64,000 bases of DNA from Erythrobacter sp. SG61-1L (GCF_001305965.1 NZ_JXQC01000003.1:2690861-2754860); one strand, 5' to 3'. Positions 35,448-45,104 are shown, counted from the first letter of the stretch. Notes: a model not told the origin generated them from the sequence alone. Numbers and translations: made by a program.

Positions 35448-36503
35448 ATGGGGGGTAATCGCAAGGCCTGGCTCACGGGCGCCGGCATGGTGCTGGCGCT
35501 CGGCTTCGTGGGGCTGACTTTCACCAATGCCAGCTGGCTGGCCGATGCGCCGCGCGGCACGCCGTGGAAAGTGGCCCATCGCGGAATCGGGCAATATGCC
35601 ACCGGCCCCGGCCCGAACGGTTGCAGCGCCGCCGCGATAGAGCAACCGGTGCATCAGTTCATCGAGAACACCCTGCCCTCGCTCGCACAGACCCGGCGGC
35701 TTGGCGCAGGCATGCTGGCGGTGGACCTCGTCCCCACGGCAGACGGCAAATTCGCCGTGTTCCGCGACGCCACGCTCGATTGCCGGACAGAGGGCAAGGG
35801 CAAGGTTCGCAGCCAGACGATGGATCAGCTCAAGCAGCTCGATGTCGGCTATGGCTATACGGCGGATGGCGGCAAGAGCTTCCCCCTGCGCGGCAAGGGC
35901 ATTGGCGCCATGCCATCGCTGGACGAATTGCTGGCCGCGGTTCCCGATACGCCGATCCTGTTCAACCTGAACGGCTTCACCCCCGCCGATGTGGACCAGT
36001 TGGCCCGCACCCTGCGCGGATCGCTGCGCGACGTGGACAATTCGCGCGACGGTTTTTCCGGCGACACCCCTGCCATCCGCCGCATTGCCGAACATTTCCC
36101 CAAGGCGTGGAGCTTCAGCGTGGAAGGCGCGAAGGCCTGCCAGAGCGACTATATGCTCAGTGGCTGGACCGGCGCCCTGCCCGACAGCTGCCGGGGCGGC
36201 ACCATGCTGGTGACGATGGAAAACAGCTTCTTCCTGTGGGGCTGGCCCAATCGCCTGATCCAGCGGATGGAAGCACAGGGCGGCCATGTGATCATCGCCC
36301 CGCCCGCGCCCGACACATCCCCGCTGGGCGGCCTTTCCCTGCCTGAAGAGATCGGCGAGATTCCCTCCACCTTCAACGGCCATATCCTGATCGACGATAT
36401 GTGGACCGTAGGCCCCGCCCTGCACCCATCGCTCGACAAGCGCCGCGATGAAGAGATTGCAAAGGCCGAAGCCGGGCTGGAGAAGCGCCGGGCCACGAAG
36501 TGA
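35448..36503 (+). CDS. GDPD-like (glycerophosphodiester phosphodiesterase fold) protein with altered active site
   Basis: 351 residues with an N-terminal membrane or signal helix (about 8-26). The TIM-barrel GDPD pattern is visible: AHRGIGQ near 44-50, then IENTLPSL, then AVDLVPTADGKFAVFRDATLDC, then a QLKQLDVGYGY stretch. In the family the second strand carries a metal-binding Glu (E-x-D) and an HD pair; here they read AVD and FRD. The first His and the downstream Asp remain. It may be catalytically impaired or act on a different substrate. It lies 19 bases after the GNAT gene. Confidence 0.75.
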   Translation: MGGNRKAWLTGAGMVLALGFVGLTFTNASWLADAPRGTPWKVAHRGIGQYATGPGPNGCSAAAIEQPVHQFIENTLPSLAQTRRLGAGMLAVDLVPTADGKFAVFRDATLDCRTEGKGKVRSQTMDQLKQLDVGYGYTADGGKSFPLRGKGIGAMPSLDELLAAVPDTPILFNLNGFTPADVDQLARTLRGSLRDVDNSRDGFSGDTPAIRRIAEHFPKAWSFSVEGAKACQSDYMLSGWTGALPDSCRGGTMLVTMENSFFLWGWPNRLIQRMEAQGGHVIIAPPAPDTSPLGGLSLPEEIGEIPSTFNGHILIDDMWTVGPALHPSLDKRRDEEIAKAEAGLEKRRATK

Positions 36504-36611
36504 TCCCACGCGTGATCCGGGCGGGCACTTCGCCCGAAAAACCGGCTCCGCGTTCTTCCCGGCGTGTGGATAGTCTTTATCACGCCGGTTCTTTGCTCTA
36601 ACGGCGCAGCC

Positions 36612-39542
36612 ATGTCAGAACAGCGCGATTATCGTCCCACGGTTTTCCTCCCGAAGACCGATTTCCCGATGAAGGCCGGCCTCCCCCAGAAGGAGCCGGG
36701 CATTCTTGCGCGCTGGCAGGCTGACGGGCTGTATGAAAAGCTGCGCGCCGCCCGTGCGGGCGAGGAAAAGTTCATCCTGCACGATGGCCCGCCCTATGCG
36801 AATGGCGACATGCATATCGGCCATGCGCTGAACCACATCCTGAAGGACATGGTGGTGCGCACGCAAAGCTTGCTGGGCAAGGACGCGCCCTATGTTCCCG
36901 GCTGGGACTGCCACGGCCTGCCCATCGAATGGAAGGTCGAGGAAGAATACCGCAAGAAGAAGAAGAACAAGGACGAGGTTCCCGCCAAGGAATTCCGCGC
37001 CGAATGCCGCGCCTACGCCCAGAACTGGGTGAATGTGCAGCGCGAACAGCTCAAGCGCCTGGGCGTGAATGGCGATTGGGACCATCCCTATCTGACCATG
37101 GATTTCCAGGCCGAAGCCACCATCGTGGGCGAGCTGCTGAAATTCGCGGAAGCCGGCCAGCTCTATCGCGGTGCCAAGCCGGTGATGTGGTCGCCCGTAG
37201 AAAAGACGGCGCTGGCGGAAGCCGAGGTTGAGTACGAGGACATTACCTCGACCCAGATCGACGTGGCCTTCGAGATCACCGAGAGCCCGATCAAGGAACT
37301 GATCGGCGCCTATGCGGTGATCTGGACGACGACCCCCTGGACGATCCCGGTGAACCAGGCTTTGGCCTACGGGCCGGAGGTTGAGTATGTTTTGTCTGCA
37401 GTTATCGTCGCTGCGCATGCTGCTTGGAAAGATGATGCAGAACTTCAACCTGCTTTCGTCGCAAACACTGTTGGCAAGCAGTTCCTTATTGCCCGCTCAC
37501 TTCTACCGCAGTTCCAAGAACGAATTGTCGGGAAAGGTGGCTCACTAGAAATCGAAGAAATCTGGTCCGGCAAAGGCTCCGACCTCGCCGGGACCGTCGC
37601 CCGTCACCCGATGCACCAGCTCGGCGGCTTCTTTGCCGAGCCGCGCCCCTTCCTGTCCGGCGACTTCGTCACCACCGAAAGCGGCACCGGCCTGGTCCAC
37701 ATGGCGCCCGACCATGGCGAGGACGATTTCGACCTGTGCAAGGCCCATGGGATCGAGCCGAAATTCGTGGTGGAGGCCGATGGCCGCTATCGCGAAGACT
37801 GGGCATGGCTGGGCGGTCAGGGATCGGTCATCAATCCCAAGTTCAACGCGCCCGACGGGCCGATCTGCACCGACCTGCGCGAAGCAGGCGGGCTGCTGGC
37901 CGCATCGGCGGATTACAAACATTCCTATCCGCATAGCTGGCGCAGCAAGGCCAAGGTGATCTTCCGCTGCACGCCGCAATGGTTCGTGCCGATGGACAAG
38001 CCGCTGACCACGCTGGAATTCCCGGTCGCCCCGCTGGACGGCGTGGGCGCTGCCGTGGCCGCCGTGGTTTCCGCCAACAGCGCAACCCTGCGCGAAGTGG
38101 CGCTGCAGGCCATCGCCGAAACACGCTTCGTGCCGGACAAGGGCCGCAACCGCATCGGCAGCATGGTGGAAGGCCGCCCGGACTGGGTGCTTTCGCGCCA
38201 GCGCGCCTGGGGCGTGCCGATCACCCTGTTCGTCGATCGCAAGACCGGCCAGTATCTCAACGATCCCGCAGTCAATGCCCGCATCGTCGCCGCCGTGCGC
38301 GAACAGGGCGTGGATGCCTGGGATGACGAGAATGCCGCCGCACTGCTCGGCCCCGATTACGATCTGGCCGATTACGAACGCATCACCGACATTCTGGACG
38401 TGTGGTTCGATTCGGGCAGCACCCATGCCTTCGTGCTGGAAAGCGGCCGCTGGCCCGAATTGCTGCGCCCGGAAGGCTATGAAGGCCCGCCGGCGGACCT
38501 CTATCTGGAAGGCAGCGACCAGCATCGCGGCTGGTTCCAGTCTTCCCTGCTGGAAAGCTGCGCCACGCGCGGCCATGCGCCCTACAAAGCGGTTCTGACC
38601 CACGGCTTCACCATGGATCAGAAGGGCATGAAAATGTCCAAGTCGCTCGGCAACACCGTCAGCCCGCTGAAGGTGATGGAGCAATATGGCGCGGACATCA
38701 TCCGCCTGTGGGCGCTCTCGGTAGATTACACCGAAGATCACCGCATCGGGGACGAGATCCTCAAGGGCGTGGCCGACCAGTATCGCAAGCTGCGCAATAC
38801 CTTCCGCTACCTGCTGGGTGCGCTGGACGGCTTCACCGAGGAAGAACGCCTGCCGGTGGAGGAAATGCCGCAGCTTGAGCATTACATGCTCGCCTTGCTG
38901 CGCGATCTGGATACGGAACTGCGTCGGGCGACCGATGCGTTCGATTTCAACGCCTATGTCCGCGCGCTGACCGATTTCTGCAATGAAGACCTCTCGGCCT
39001 TCTTCTTCGATATCCGCAAGGACTGCCTCTATTGCGATGCGCCGTCGGACCCGCGCCGCCGCGCCTATCGCACGGTGCTGGACACTCTGTTCCACGCCCT
39101 GATCCGCTATGCGGCGCCGGTGCTGGTCTTCACTGCGGAAGAAGTGTGGCAGAGCCGCTATCCCGACAGCGAAAGCGTGCACCTGCTGGTGTGGCCGGAA
39201 CTGCCCGTGGCCCATGCCGCCATGGCCGACTGGAACGGCCTGCGCGAATTGCGCCAGAAAGTGACCGAGGCCATCGAGCCGCTGCGCCGCGACAAGACGC
39301 TGGGTTCCAGCCTGCAGGCCGAAGTAATCCTGCCGGAAGGCCCGATGGTGTTCGACGATGCACAATTGGCAGAGCTGTTCATCACCGCGTCAGTCACGCA
39401 CGCTAAGGGCGATGAAGTGACTGTCACCGCAACCTCTCGCCACAAATGCGGCCGCTGCTGGCGCCATCTGCCCGAAGTGGCGGAAGACGGCGCCCTGTGC
39501 GACCGCTGCGAAAGCGTGGTTGCCGAAATGGATGCCGCCTGA
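36612..39542 (+). CDS. ileS: Isoleucyl-tRNA synthetase
   Basis: Class I synthetase charging tRNA-Ile. The start is the ATG of MSEQRDYRPT, 976 residues. The HIGH motif is at 68-71 and the KMSKS loop (GMKMSKSLGN) at about 675. The CP1 editing domain lies between about 190 and 400, with TTTPWTIP and GTGLVHMAPDHG. A C-terminal zinc site has CGRCWRHL and CDRCES. Codons from about 257 to 316 (37381-37560) have much lower GC than the rest, in the editing domain. The stop overlaps lspA by one base. Confidence 0.97.
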   Translation: MSEQRDYRPTVFLPKTDFPMKAGLPQKEPGILARWQADGLYEKLRAARAGEEKFILHDGPPYANGDMHIGHALNHILKDMVVRTQSLLGKDAPYVPGWDCHGLPIEWKVEEEYRKKKKNKDEVPAKEFRAECRAYAQNWVNVQREQLKRLGVNGDWDHPYLTMDFQAEATIVGELLKFAEAGQLYRGAKPVMWSPVEKTALAEAEVEYEDITSTQIDVAFEITESPIKELIGAYAVIWTTTPWTIPVNQALAYGPEVEYVLSAVIVAAHAAWKDDAELQPAFVANTVGKQFLIARSLLPQFQERIVGKGGSLEIEEIWSGKGSDLAGTVARHPMHQLGGFFAEPRPFLSGDFVTTESGTGLVHMAPDHGEDDFDLCKAHGIEPKFVVEADGRYREDWAWLGGQGSVINPKFNAPDGPICTDLREAGGLLAASADYKHSYPHSWRSKAKVIFRCTPQWFVPMDKPLTTLEFPVAPLDGVGAAVAAVVSANSATLREVALQAIAETRFVPDKGRNRIGSMVEGRPDWVLSRQRAWGVPITLFVDRKTGQYLNDPAVNARIVAAVREQGVDAWDDENAAALLGPDYDLADYERITDILDVWFDSGSTHAFVLESGRWPELLRPEGYEGPPADLYLEGSDQHRGWFQSSLLESCATRGHAPYKAVLTHGFTMDQKGMKMSKSLGNTVSPLKVMEQYGADIIRLWALSVDYTEDHRIGDEILKGVADQYRKLRNTFRYLLGALDGFTEEERLPVEEMPQLEHYMLALLRDLDTELRRATDAFDFNAYVRALTDFCNEDLSAFFFDIRKDCLYCDAPSDPRRRAYRTVLDTLFHALIRYAAPVLVFTAEEVWQSRYPDSESVHLLVWPELPVAHAAMADWNGLRELRQKVTEAIEPLRRDKTLGSSLQAEVILPEGPMVFDDAQLAELFITASVTHAKGDEVTVTATSRHKCGRCWRHLPEVAEDGALCDRCESVVAEMDAA
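37381..37560 (+). other. Low-GC block inside ileS editing domain
   Basis: My count gives 85 G/C of 180 bases (47%), against 68% in the preceding 60 bases and 72% in the following 60. Codons rarely used in the neighbours (CTA, TCA, TTG, CGA, ATT, CTT) are clustered here. The reading frame stays open. The block lies at about residues 257-316 of IleS. Confidence 0.85.
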
Positions 39543-40054
39543 TGGCCCGTGCAACCCGCAACCGGCTTTACGGCCTCGGCCTTGCCGCAGTGGTTCTGGC
39601 GCTTGACCTGTGGGTGAAGGCGCTGGTGCTCGGCCCCATCGCCCTGCGCAACCAGCCGGGCGGCCAGATCGAGATCCTGCCCTTCTTCAACCTCACCTGG
39701 ACGCAGAATTTCGGCGTCTCGCTGGGGATGCTGCAGGCCACCTCCGCCGAAATGCGCTGGGGCCTCGTGGCGATGACCGGGCTGATCGCACTGGTGGTGC
39801 TGGTGTGGATGCTGCGCGAGCGGCGGCTGTGGGACATCCTGCCGCTGGCCTTCGTGCTGGGCGGCGCGCTGGGCAATATCCGCGATCGCACCGTCTATGG
39901 CTATGTGATCGACTATGCCGATCTCCATTTCGGAGAATGGCGCCCCTTCATGATCTTCAACATTGCCGATGCCGCGATCAGCATCGGTGTCGTGATTATC
40001 CTTGCCCGCGCGATCTTCCTGCGCGAAAAGCCTGCTCAAACGAGCGCCGCATAG
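39542..40054 (+). CDS. lspA: Lipoprotein signal peptidase (signal peptidase II)
   Basis: Aspartic membrane protease that cleaves prolipoproteins after diacylglyceryl transfer. The product has 170 residues with four hydrophobic segments. The catalytic Asp pair is in GGALGNIRDR (about 114-123) and FNIADAAIS (about 139-147), and the N-terminal D.WVK is conserved. It starts inside the ileS stop codon, the classic ileS-lspA arrangement, and the gene that follows encodes a lipoprotein, a natural substrate. Confidence 0.96.
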   Translation: MARATRNRLYGLGLAAVVLALDLWVKALVLGPIALRNQPGGQIEILPFFNLTWTQNFGVSLGMLQATSAEMRWGLVAMTGLIALVVLVWMLRERRLWDILPLAFVLGGALGNIRDRTVYGYVIDYADLHFGEWRPFMIFNIADAAISIGVVIILARAIFLREKPAQTSAA

Positions 40055-40071
40055 GCCCCGGAGAAGAATTG

Positions 40072-40491
40072 ATGCGCAAGACCACCACGATCCTCCTGCT
40101 GCTGGCCGGTTCGGCCATGCTCGCTTCCTGCGGCAGCGGCGGCGGCATCTTCAACCGCGCGCGGCCCGATGAATTCGCGGTGCAGCGCCAGGCCCCGCTG
40201 GTGGTTCCGCCCGATTTCAACCTCGTGCCCCCGGCCCCCGGCGCCCCGCGCCCGGCAGAAGGCACCGCCAGCCAGCAGGCGCTCGATGCGCTGTTCGGCG
40301 GCACCGCCCCGCGTTCCAGCGTGGAAACCAGCGCGCTTGACCGTGCAGGCTCGGCCGATGCGGGCATCCGCTCCGCCGTGGGCGATACGCAGACCAATAC
40401 GGTGGACAAGGGCACTGTCACCCGCGCCATCGTTTCCGCGCCGCAGGGCGACGGGCGCGAAGCACAGGCCGTGATCCCCAATCAAGGCTGA
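40072..40491 (+). CDS. DUF3035 lipoprotein
   Basis: 139 residues with a lipoprotein signal (MRKTTTILLLLAGSAMLASC), the lipidated Cys being at 20. The mature part starts with Gly/Ser and a short FNRARPDEF block, then VVPPDFNLVPPAPGAPRP, which is the DUF3035 core, and a low-complexity Ser/Thr/Ala end. Related alphaproteobacterial lipoproteins have been linked to outer-membrane assembly, but I cannot show that here. It lies 17 bases after lspA and ends in a strong terminator. Confidence 0.85.
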   Translation: MRKTTTILLLLAGSAMLASCGSGGGIFNRARPDEFAVQRQAPLVVPPDFNLVPPAPGAPRPAEGTASQQALDALFGGTAPRSSVETSALDRAGSADAGIRSAVGDTQTNTVDKGTVTRAIVSAPQGDGREAQAVIPNQG

Positions 40492-40510
40492 CCTGGCCTG
40501 ACCGGACATG

Positions 40511-40540
40511 AAAAAGGCCCGCTTCGGCGGGCCTTTTCTT
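40511..40540 (+). terminator. Bidirectional terminator after the lspA operon
   Basis: A perfect 10-base-pair stem (aaaggcccgc / gcgggccttt) with a TTCG tetraloop, A-rich on the left and TTTTCTTTT on the right. It serves the plus-strand lipoprotein gene and the converging minus-strand CNNM gene. Confidence 0.92.
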
Positions 40541-40558
40541 TTGGCGAGGGCAGGCGCG

Positions 40559-41884
40559 TCAATCGCCCGTATCGGGTTCAGGTGCCTCGTCGTTAAGCTG
40601 GCTGACCAACAGCTGGTCGATGCGGAGGCCGTCCATATCGACCACCTCGAAGCGCCAGCCCTGCGTTTCGAACACTTCGCCCACCGTCGGCAGCTTCTTC
40701 AGCACGGCAAGGACGAAACCCGCCGCCGTGGCGAATTCACGATCTTCGGGCAGTTCGATTCCCAGCCGGTCAGCCATCAGATCCGCCGGCATATAGCCAG
40801 CAACCAGCAGCGATCCGTCCGCCCGCTCCACCAACTGCGGCGCATCGCCTTCATCCTGATGGCTGACGAAAGTGCCCACCAGCGCCATCAGCAAGTCAGC
40901 CGGAGTGACGACGCCTTCCAGGTGGCCATATTCATCATGCACCATGGCCATGCCAGTGCCCGATTGCTGCAACATGCGCAGCGCATCCATGGCATCCAGC
41001 TGGTCGGGAATGACCTCAGGCTTGCGCAGCACGCTGTCGAGATCGATGGTCTTCTTCTCCAGCAGCAGGGCCAGCACTTCGCGCACCTTCACCACGCCCA
41101 CGACCTTGTCGGTCGAGCCATCGGCGACTGGCAGCAGCGAATGGGGCGATGCGGCGATGGTCGCGCGAATTTCCGCCTCGCTCGCCGAACAGTCGATCCA
41201 GTCCAGCTCGGTGCGGGGGGTCATCAGTTCGCGCACCGGACGATTCGCCAGCTTCATGATCCCGGCCATGATCGCACGCTCGTCTTCCTCGATCGCGCCG
41301 GACCGGGTCGCCTCGGCGAAGATGATCTGCAGTTCCTCGGCCGTCAGCCCGTGTTCGCCGCGATGGCTGATCCGCAGCAGGCGCATGAGCGTGGCGGAAG
41401 ACTTGTCGAGCAACCAGACGAAGGGCGCCGCCACCTTGGACAGCAGCATCATGGGCCGTGCCATCAACAGCGCGATCGGCTCTGCCGCGCGCAGGGCGAA
41501 TTGCTTGGGCACCAGTTCGCCCACGACGAGGCTGAAATAGGTGGTCAGCACGATCACCAGCGCAAAGCCGACTTCGTCCGCCATCCTGTCGGGCACGCCC
41601 AGCAGGCCCAGCCGCTCGCCCACGGGCCCGCCAAGGCTCGCCCCGGAATAGGCACCCGCGATAATGCCCACCAGCGTGATGCCGATCTGAACCGTGGAGA
41701 GAAACTTGCCCGGGTCCGCTTCCAGATCGATCGCGGCCTTGGCGGCTTTGCTGCCCTTTTCGGCTGCCACTTGCAGGCGGGCCGGCCGTGCGGAAACGAT
41801 GGCCAGTTCGGACATGGCGAACAGGCCATTGAGCAAAATCAGTCCTGCGATGATCAGGACGTCGATCCAGGGGAAAGGTGTCAC
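40559..41884 (-). CDS. CNNM/CorC (HlyC) family transporter-like protein
   Basis: 441 residues. An N-terminal CNNM membrane domain (about 1-190) has several helices, including NGLFAMSELAIVSAR and STVQIGITLVGI. Two CBS domains (about 210-335) follow, with RELMTPRTELDWID and VVGVVKVREVLALLL. A C-terminal CorC/HlyC domain (about 350-430) includes ATAAGFVLAVLKKLP. Members take part in Mg2+/Co2+ efflux; older names include hemolysin. It is divergent from the OmpA-like gene and is closed by a shared terminator. Confidence 0.93.
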   Translation of the reverse strand: MTPFPWIDVLIIAGLILLNGLFAMSELAIVSARPARLQVAAEKGSKAAKAAIDLEADPGKFLSTVQIGITLVGIIAGAYSGASLGGPVGERLGLLGVPDRMADEVGFALVIVLTTYFSLVVGELVPKQFALRAAEPIALLMARPMMLLSKVAAPFVWLLDKSSATLMRLLRISHRGEHGLTAEELQIIFAEATRSGAIEEDERAIMAGIMKLANRPVRELMTPRTELDWIDCSASEAEIRATIAASPHSLLPVADGSTDKVVGVVKVREVLALLLEKKTIDLDSVLRKPEVIPDQLDAMDALRMLQQSGTGMAMVHDEYGHLEGVVTPADLLMALVGTFVSHQDEGDAPQLVERADGSLLVAGYMPADLMADRLGIELPEDREFATAAGFVLAVLKKLPTVGEVFETQGWRFEVVDMDGLRIDQLLVSQLNDEAPEPDTGD

Positions 41885-42052
41885 GAGGCATCGCTAGCAG
41901 ATTCTTGCCGCCCCGCAAATCGCTCAACCCATCCCTGTGCCGGAAGGAGTTCCAATCCGTTCATCTAAGAGTAAAGACCGGAAAGGCAGCAGGAATTGAC
42001 GCGGGCAATCTCCCCCCTTTGGCCCGCGCAAGAACAGAAAGGAGCCTTCACC

Positions 42053-42745
42053 ATGAGGAAATCGCGCCTTTTCATCTCGAGTTTCGCAGCAGCAGCGCTG
42101 CTCTCCACCACGGCATGCGTGACCGATCCGAACACGGGCGAGAAGAAAGTCTCGCGCACGGCGATCGGCGGCGTGGGCGGCGCACTGGGCGGTTACCTTC
42201 TGGGCGGCCTGATCGGCGGCAAGACCGGCCGCATCATCGGTGCGGGCATCGGCGGCGTGGCCGGTGCGGCAGTCGGCTACACGATGGACAAGCAGATCAA
42301 GGAACTGAAGGAACAGACTGCCGGCAGCGGCGTGGATGTTACCGAAACGCCTGACGGCCAGGCCATTCTGGTCAATCTGCCCAATGGCGTCACCTTCGAT
42401 GTGGACAGCAGCACGGTGAAGCCGGAATTCCAGCGCACGCTGGATACTATCGCCAACAGCCTGGTGACTTATCCCAACAGCCTGATCGACGTGATGGGCC
42501 ACACCGATTCCACCGGTAGCGACGAGTATAACCTCGCTCTGTCGCAGCGCCGCGCCAATGCGGTGGCCGATTATCTGGTGATGCGGGGCGTATCGCGCGC
42601 CCGCGTGGCGACCATCGGCTATGGCGAACGCTATCCGGTGGCCGATAACAACACCGAATATGGCCGCGCGCAGAACCGCCGCGTGGAACTGAAGATCACC
42701 CCGATCAGCCAGGAAGACGTGAGCGCCGCCCGTCAGGGCAACTAA
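42053..42745 (+). CDS. OmpA-family protein with glycine zipper
   Basis: 230 residues from ATG 42053 with AAAGGAG upstream. The signal region ends at STTAC, a weak lipobox with Cys 22, so it may be a lipoprotein. A glycine-zipper segment (about 38-78) is rich in GG repeats and is probably embedded in the outer membrane. The OmpA C-terminal peptidoglycan-binding domain (about 110-225) has GHTDSTGSDEYNLALSQRRA and IGYGERYP...NRRVELKI. It links the outer membrane to the cell wall. A hairpin terminator follows. Confidence 0.92.
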   Translation: MRKSRLFISSFAAAALLSTTACVTDPNTGEKKVSRTAIGGVGGALGGYLLGGLIGGKTGRIIGAGIGGVAGAAVGYTMDKQIKELKEQTAGSGVDVTETPDGQAILVNLPNGVTFDVDSSTVKPEFQRTLDTIANSLVTYPNSLIDVMGHTDSTGSDEYNLALSQRRANAVADYLVMRGVSRARVATIGYGERYPVADNNTEYGRAQNRRVELKITPISQEDVSAARQGN

Positions 42746-42768
42746 GCGCCCATAGCCAATGGCTGAAA

Positions 42769-42810
42769 GAAGGGCCGGCCGCTGCCAAGGGGCAGTGCGC
42801 CGGCCTTTTC
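42769..42810 (+). terminator. Terminator after the OmpA-like gene
   Basis: A long imperfect stem (gggccggccgctgcc / ggcagtgcgccggcct with one bulge) and an AAGG loop, ending in TTTT. It also lies just past the stop of the converging cysQ-like gene. Confidence 0.75.
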
Positions 42811-43612
42811 ATTCCGGCGGCAGGGAAAGCACCGCCGCGCGATCCGCCAGCCGCTCCACCGCGGCAGCATGAATCGCCGGGGCACACACCAGCACACCGA
42901 AGGCGCGCGGATCGCGCTTGTTATAGGCCAGCGGCTCGCCAAAAGCGTCGCTGACGGCGGCGCCCGCCTCCCGCGCGATCAGGGTCGCGGCGGCGATATC
43001 CCATTCATAGCCCCAGCGCAGGGTGGCCAGCAGATCGGCCCGGTCATCCGCCACCATGGCGATGCGCAGGGCGATGGAATTGGGCTTTTCGACCATGGTC
43101 AGGTCGCGATCTTCCTTCGGCAGGGAATCGGCCGGCACACGCGATCCGGGAAAGTCCTGCCGGGTGCTGGCCTTGAGGCGCCTGCCATTGAGCCATGCGC
43201 CCTGCCCGGCCATGCCATACCATTCCTCGCCGCCAGGTTCGGTCCCGCGTGCCGGCGCCACCAGCATCCCGATCAGGGGGCGCCCGGCACTGACCAGCGC
43301 GACCGAGACGGACCAGCCGGGGCGCCCGCGCATGAAATCGCGCGTGCCGTCGATCGGATCGACCAACCAGCACAGGCCCCTGCCCAACCGCTCGGGATGA
43401 TCGGCGGTTTCTTCCGAAAGCCATCCGGCCGAGGGAAGCAGGGCGAGCAATTCGCGGCGCAGGAAATCGTCCACTTCCATATCCGCATCGGTGACTGGGG
43501 AGCCGGGCGTCTTCTCCCAGCTCTTCACCGTGTGGCCAGCACCGGGCCACTGGCGCATGGCGATCTGCCCGGCTTCGCGGACGATCTTTTCGAGGCGTTG
43601 CCGGTCGATCAT
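42809..43612 (-). CDS. cysQ: CysQ-like 3'(2'),5'-bisphosphate nucleotidase / inositol monophosphatase family
   Basis: 267 residues from the ATG of [10 protein letters not shown]; the upstream frame is only antisense to sucC. Li+-sensitive phosphatase fold: [11 protein letters not shown] near 38-48, LSEET near 66-70, the metal motif [10 protein letters not shown] near 82-91 and [16 protein letters not shown] near 205-220. Members dephosphorylate PAP from sulfate assimilation, or inositol phosphates; CysQ is favoured by [11 protein letters not shown] and the length. It is divergent from sucC with about 100 bases between starts. Confidence 0.85.
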   Translation of the reverse strand: MIDRQRLEKIVREAGQIAMRQWPGAGHTVKSWEKTPGSPVTDADMEVDDFLRRELLALLPSAGWLSEETADHPERLGRGLCWLVDPIDGTRDFMRGRPGWSVSVALVSAGRPLIGMLVAPARGTEPGGEEWYGMAGQGAWLNGRRLKASTRQDFPGSRVPADSLPKEDRDLTMVEKPNSIALRIAMVADDRADLLATLRWGYEWDIAAATLIAREAGAAVSDAFGEPLAYNKRDPRAFGVLVCAPAIHAAAVERLADRAAVLSLPPE

Positions 43613-43714
43613 TTCCCAATGCCAGTTGAAGCGGTGCGCGGCACTTTTCAAGCCATGGCGATTGTGCTTATGCGAAAGCACTCCCTTCACATCCTTGAAA
43701 GAGCCGAGTCCCCC

Positions 43715-44914
43715 ATGAACATTCACGAATATCAGGCCAAGGAACTGCTCGCGAAATTCGGTATCGGCATTCCGGCCGGCTATCCCGCACTCACCGTTGA
43801 AGAAGCGGTTGCAGGTGCGAAACAGCTCCCCGGGCCGCTTTATGTCGTGAAGGCCCAGATTCATGCGGGCGGGCGCGGCAAGGGCAAGTTCAAGGAACTG
43901 GCCGCCGATGCCAAGGGCGGCGTGCGCCTGGCCAAGAGCATCGAGGAAGTAGAAGCCAACGCCAAAGAAATGCTCGGCAATACGCTGGTGACGGTGCAGA
44001 CCGGTGAAGCGGGCAAGCAGGTGAACCGCCTCTACATCACCGATGGCGTGGACATCGCGAAGGAATACTACCTTTCCATGCTGGTGGACCGTGCAAGCGG
44101 CCGCGTGGCGATGATCGTTTCCACCGAAGGCGGCATGGACATCGAAACCGTGGCGCATGAAACGCCCGAAAAGATCACCACCATCACCATCGATCCGGCC
44201 CAGGGCTTCATGCCTCACCACGGTCGCGCGGTGGCCTTCGCGCTGAAGCTGCAGGGCGATCTCAACAAGCAGGCCCAGAAGCTGGCGAAGCAGCTTTACG
44301 AAGCCTTCATGACGCTCGACTGCGCGATGCTGGAAATCAACCCGCTGGTTGAAACCGTGGACGGCAAGCTGCTGGTGCTCGACACCAAGATGAGCTTCGA
44401 TTCCAACGCGCTCTACCGCCACCCCGATGTGGAAGCGATGCGCGACGAGACCGAGGAAGATCCGATGGAAGTGGAAGCTTCCAAATACGATCTGGCCTAC
44501 ATCAAGCTGGATGGCGACATCGGCTGCATGGTGAACGGCGCGGGCCTTGCCATGGCCACCATGGACATCATCAAGCTGAACGGCGCCTTCCCGGCCAACT
44601 TCCTCGACGTGGGCGGCGGCGCCAACAAGGAAAAGGTGACTGCGGCCTTCAAGATCATCCTGTCCGATCCGGCCGTGAAGGGCATTCTGGTCAATATCTT
44701 CGGCGGCATCATGCGCTGCGACACCATCGCGGAAGGCATTGTGGCGGCCGCCAAGGAAGTCGATCTGTCCGTGCCGCTGGTGGTGCGCCTTGAAGGCACC
44801 AATGTGCAGCAGGGCAAGGACATCCTGAACAATTCGGGCCTGCCGATCGTTTCGGCCAACGATCTGGGCGATGCCGCCAAGAAGATCGTTGCCGAAGTCA
44901 AGCAGGCAGCCTGA
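43715..44914 (+). CDS. sucC: Succinyl-CoA synthetase beta subunit
   Basis: ADP-forming TCA-cycle enzyme subunit that binds nucleotide and succinyl phosphate intermediates. The product has 399 residues with an N-terminal ATP-grasp start [12 protein letters not shown]. The ATP-grasp region contains [12 protein letters not shown] near 50-61 and [11 protein letters not shown] near 205-215, and the C-terminal ligase domain has [10 protein letters not shown]. sucD is not the next gene, though the two subunits are usually encoded together; here it must lie elsewhere. A GC-rich stem follows. Confidence 0.97.
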   Translation: MNIHEYQAKELLAKFGIGIPAGYPALTVEEAVAGAKQLPGPLYVVKAQIHAGGRGKGKFKELAADAKGGVRLAKSIEEVEANAKEMLGNTLVTVQTGEAGKQVNRLYITDGVDIAKEYYLSMLVDRASGRVAMIVSTEGGMDIETVAHETPEKITTITIDPAQGFMPHHGRAVAFALKLQGDLNKQAQKLAKQLYEAFMTLDCAMLEINPLVETVDGKLLVLDTKMSFDSNALYRHPDVEAMRDETEEDPMEVEASKYDLAYIKLDGDIGCMVNGAGLAMATMDIIKLNGAFPANFLDVGGGANKEKVTAAFKIILSDPAVKGILVNIFGGIMRCDTIAEGIVAAAKEVDLSVPLVVRLEGTNVQQGKDILNNSGLPIVSANDLGDAAKKIVAEVKQAA

Positions 44915-44947
44915 CGCTACGGCGCACTCGCGCCATTACAGCTTTAG

Positions 44948-44985
44948 GCGGGCTCGGGCGCATGCGTCCGGGCCCGCTGCGTTTC
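44948..44985 (+). terminator. Probable terminator after sucC
   Basis: A 10-base-pair stem (gcgggctcgg / ccgggcccgc, one G-T pair) with a 10-base loop, but only a weak TGCGTTT tail. It is a candidate rather than a clear intrinsic terminator. Confidence 0.5.
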
Positions 44986-45054
44986 AAACTGCCCTTCCTG
45001 CCCCCTTGACCTAGGGCTTGGGGGGCGCGATGGCAGCAGCCAACAGCGTGTAAC

Positions 45055-45065
45055 CGACCGGTTAA
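45055..45065 (-). promoter_or_regulatory. TTAACCGGTCG word upstream of etfB
   Basis: The 11-base word reads TTAACCGGTCG on the minus strand, 40 bases before the etfB start. The same word occurs at 55244-55254. TTAA half-sites recall CtrA boxes, but the spacing here does not fit the known consensus, so the factor is unknown. Confidence 0.35.
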
Positions 45066-45104
45066 ACGCGATTTCGGGAACCTTAAGGGAAGGATGCACT
45101 CCCC

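Noticed and set aside
37545-39365. 606-codon minus-strand frame inside ileS
   Set aside because: It is antisense to a conserved synthetase and has no recognisable domain.
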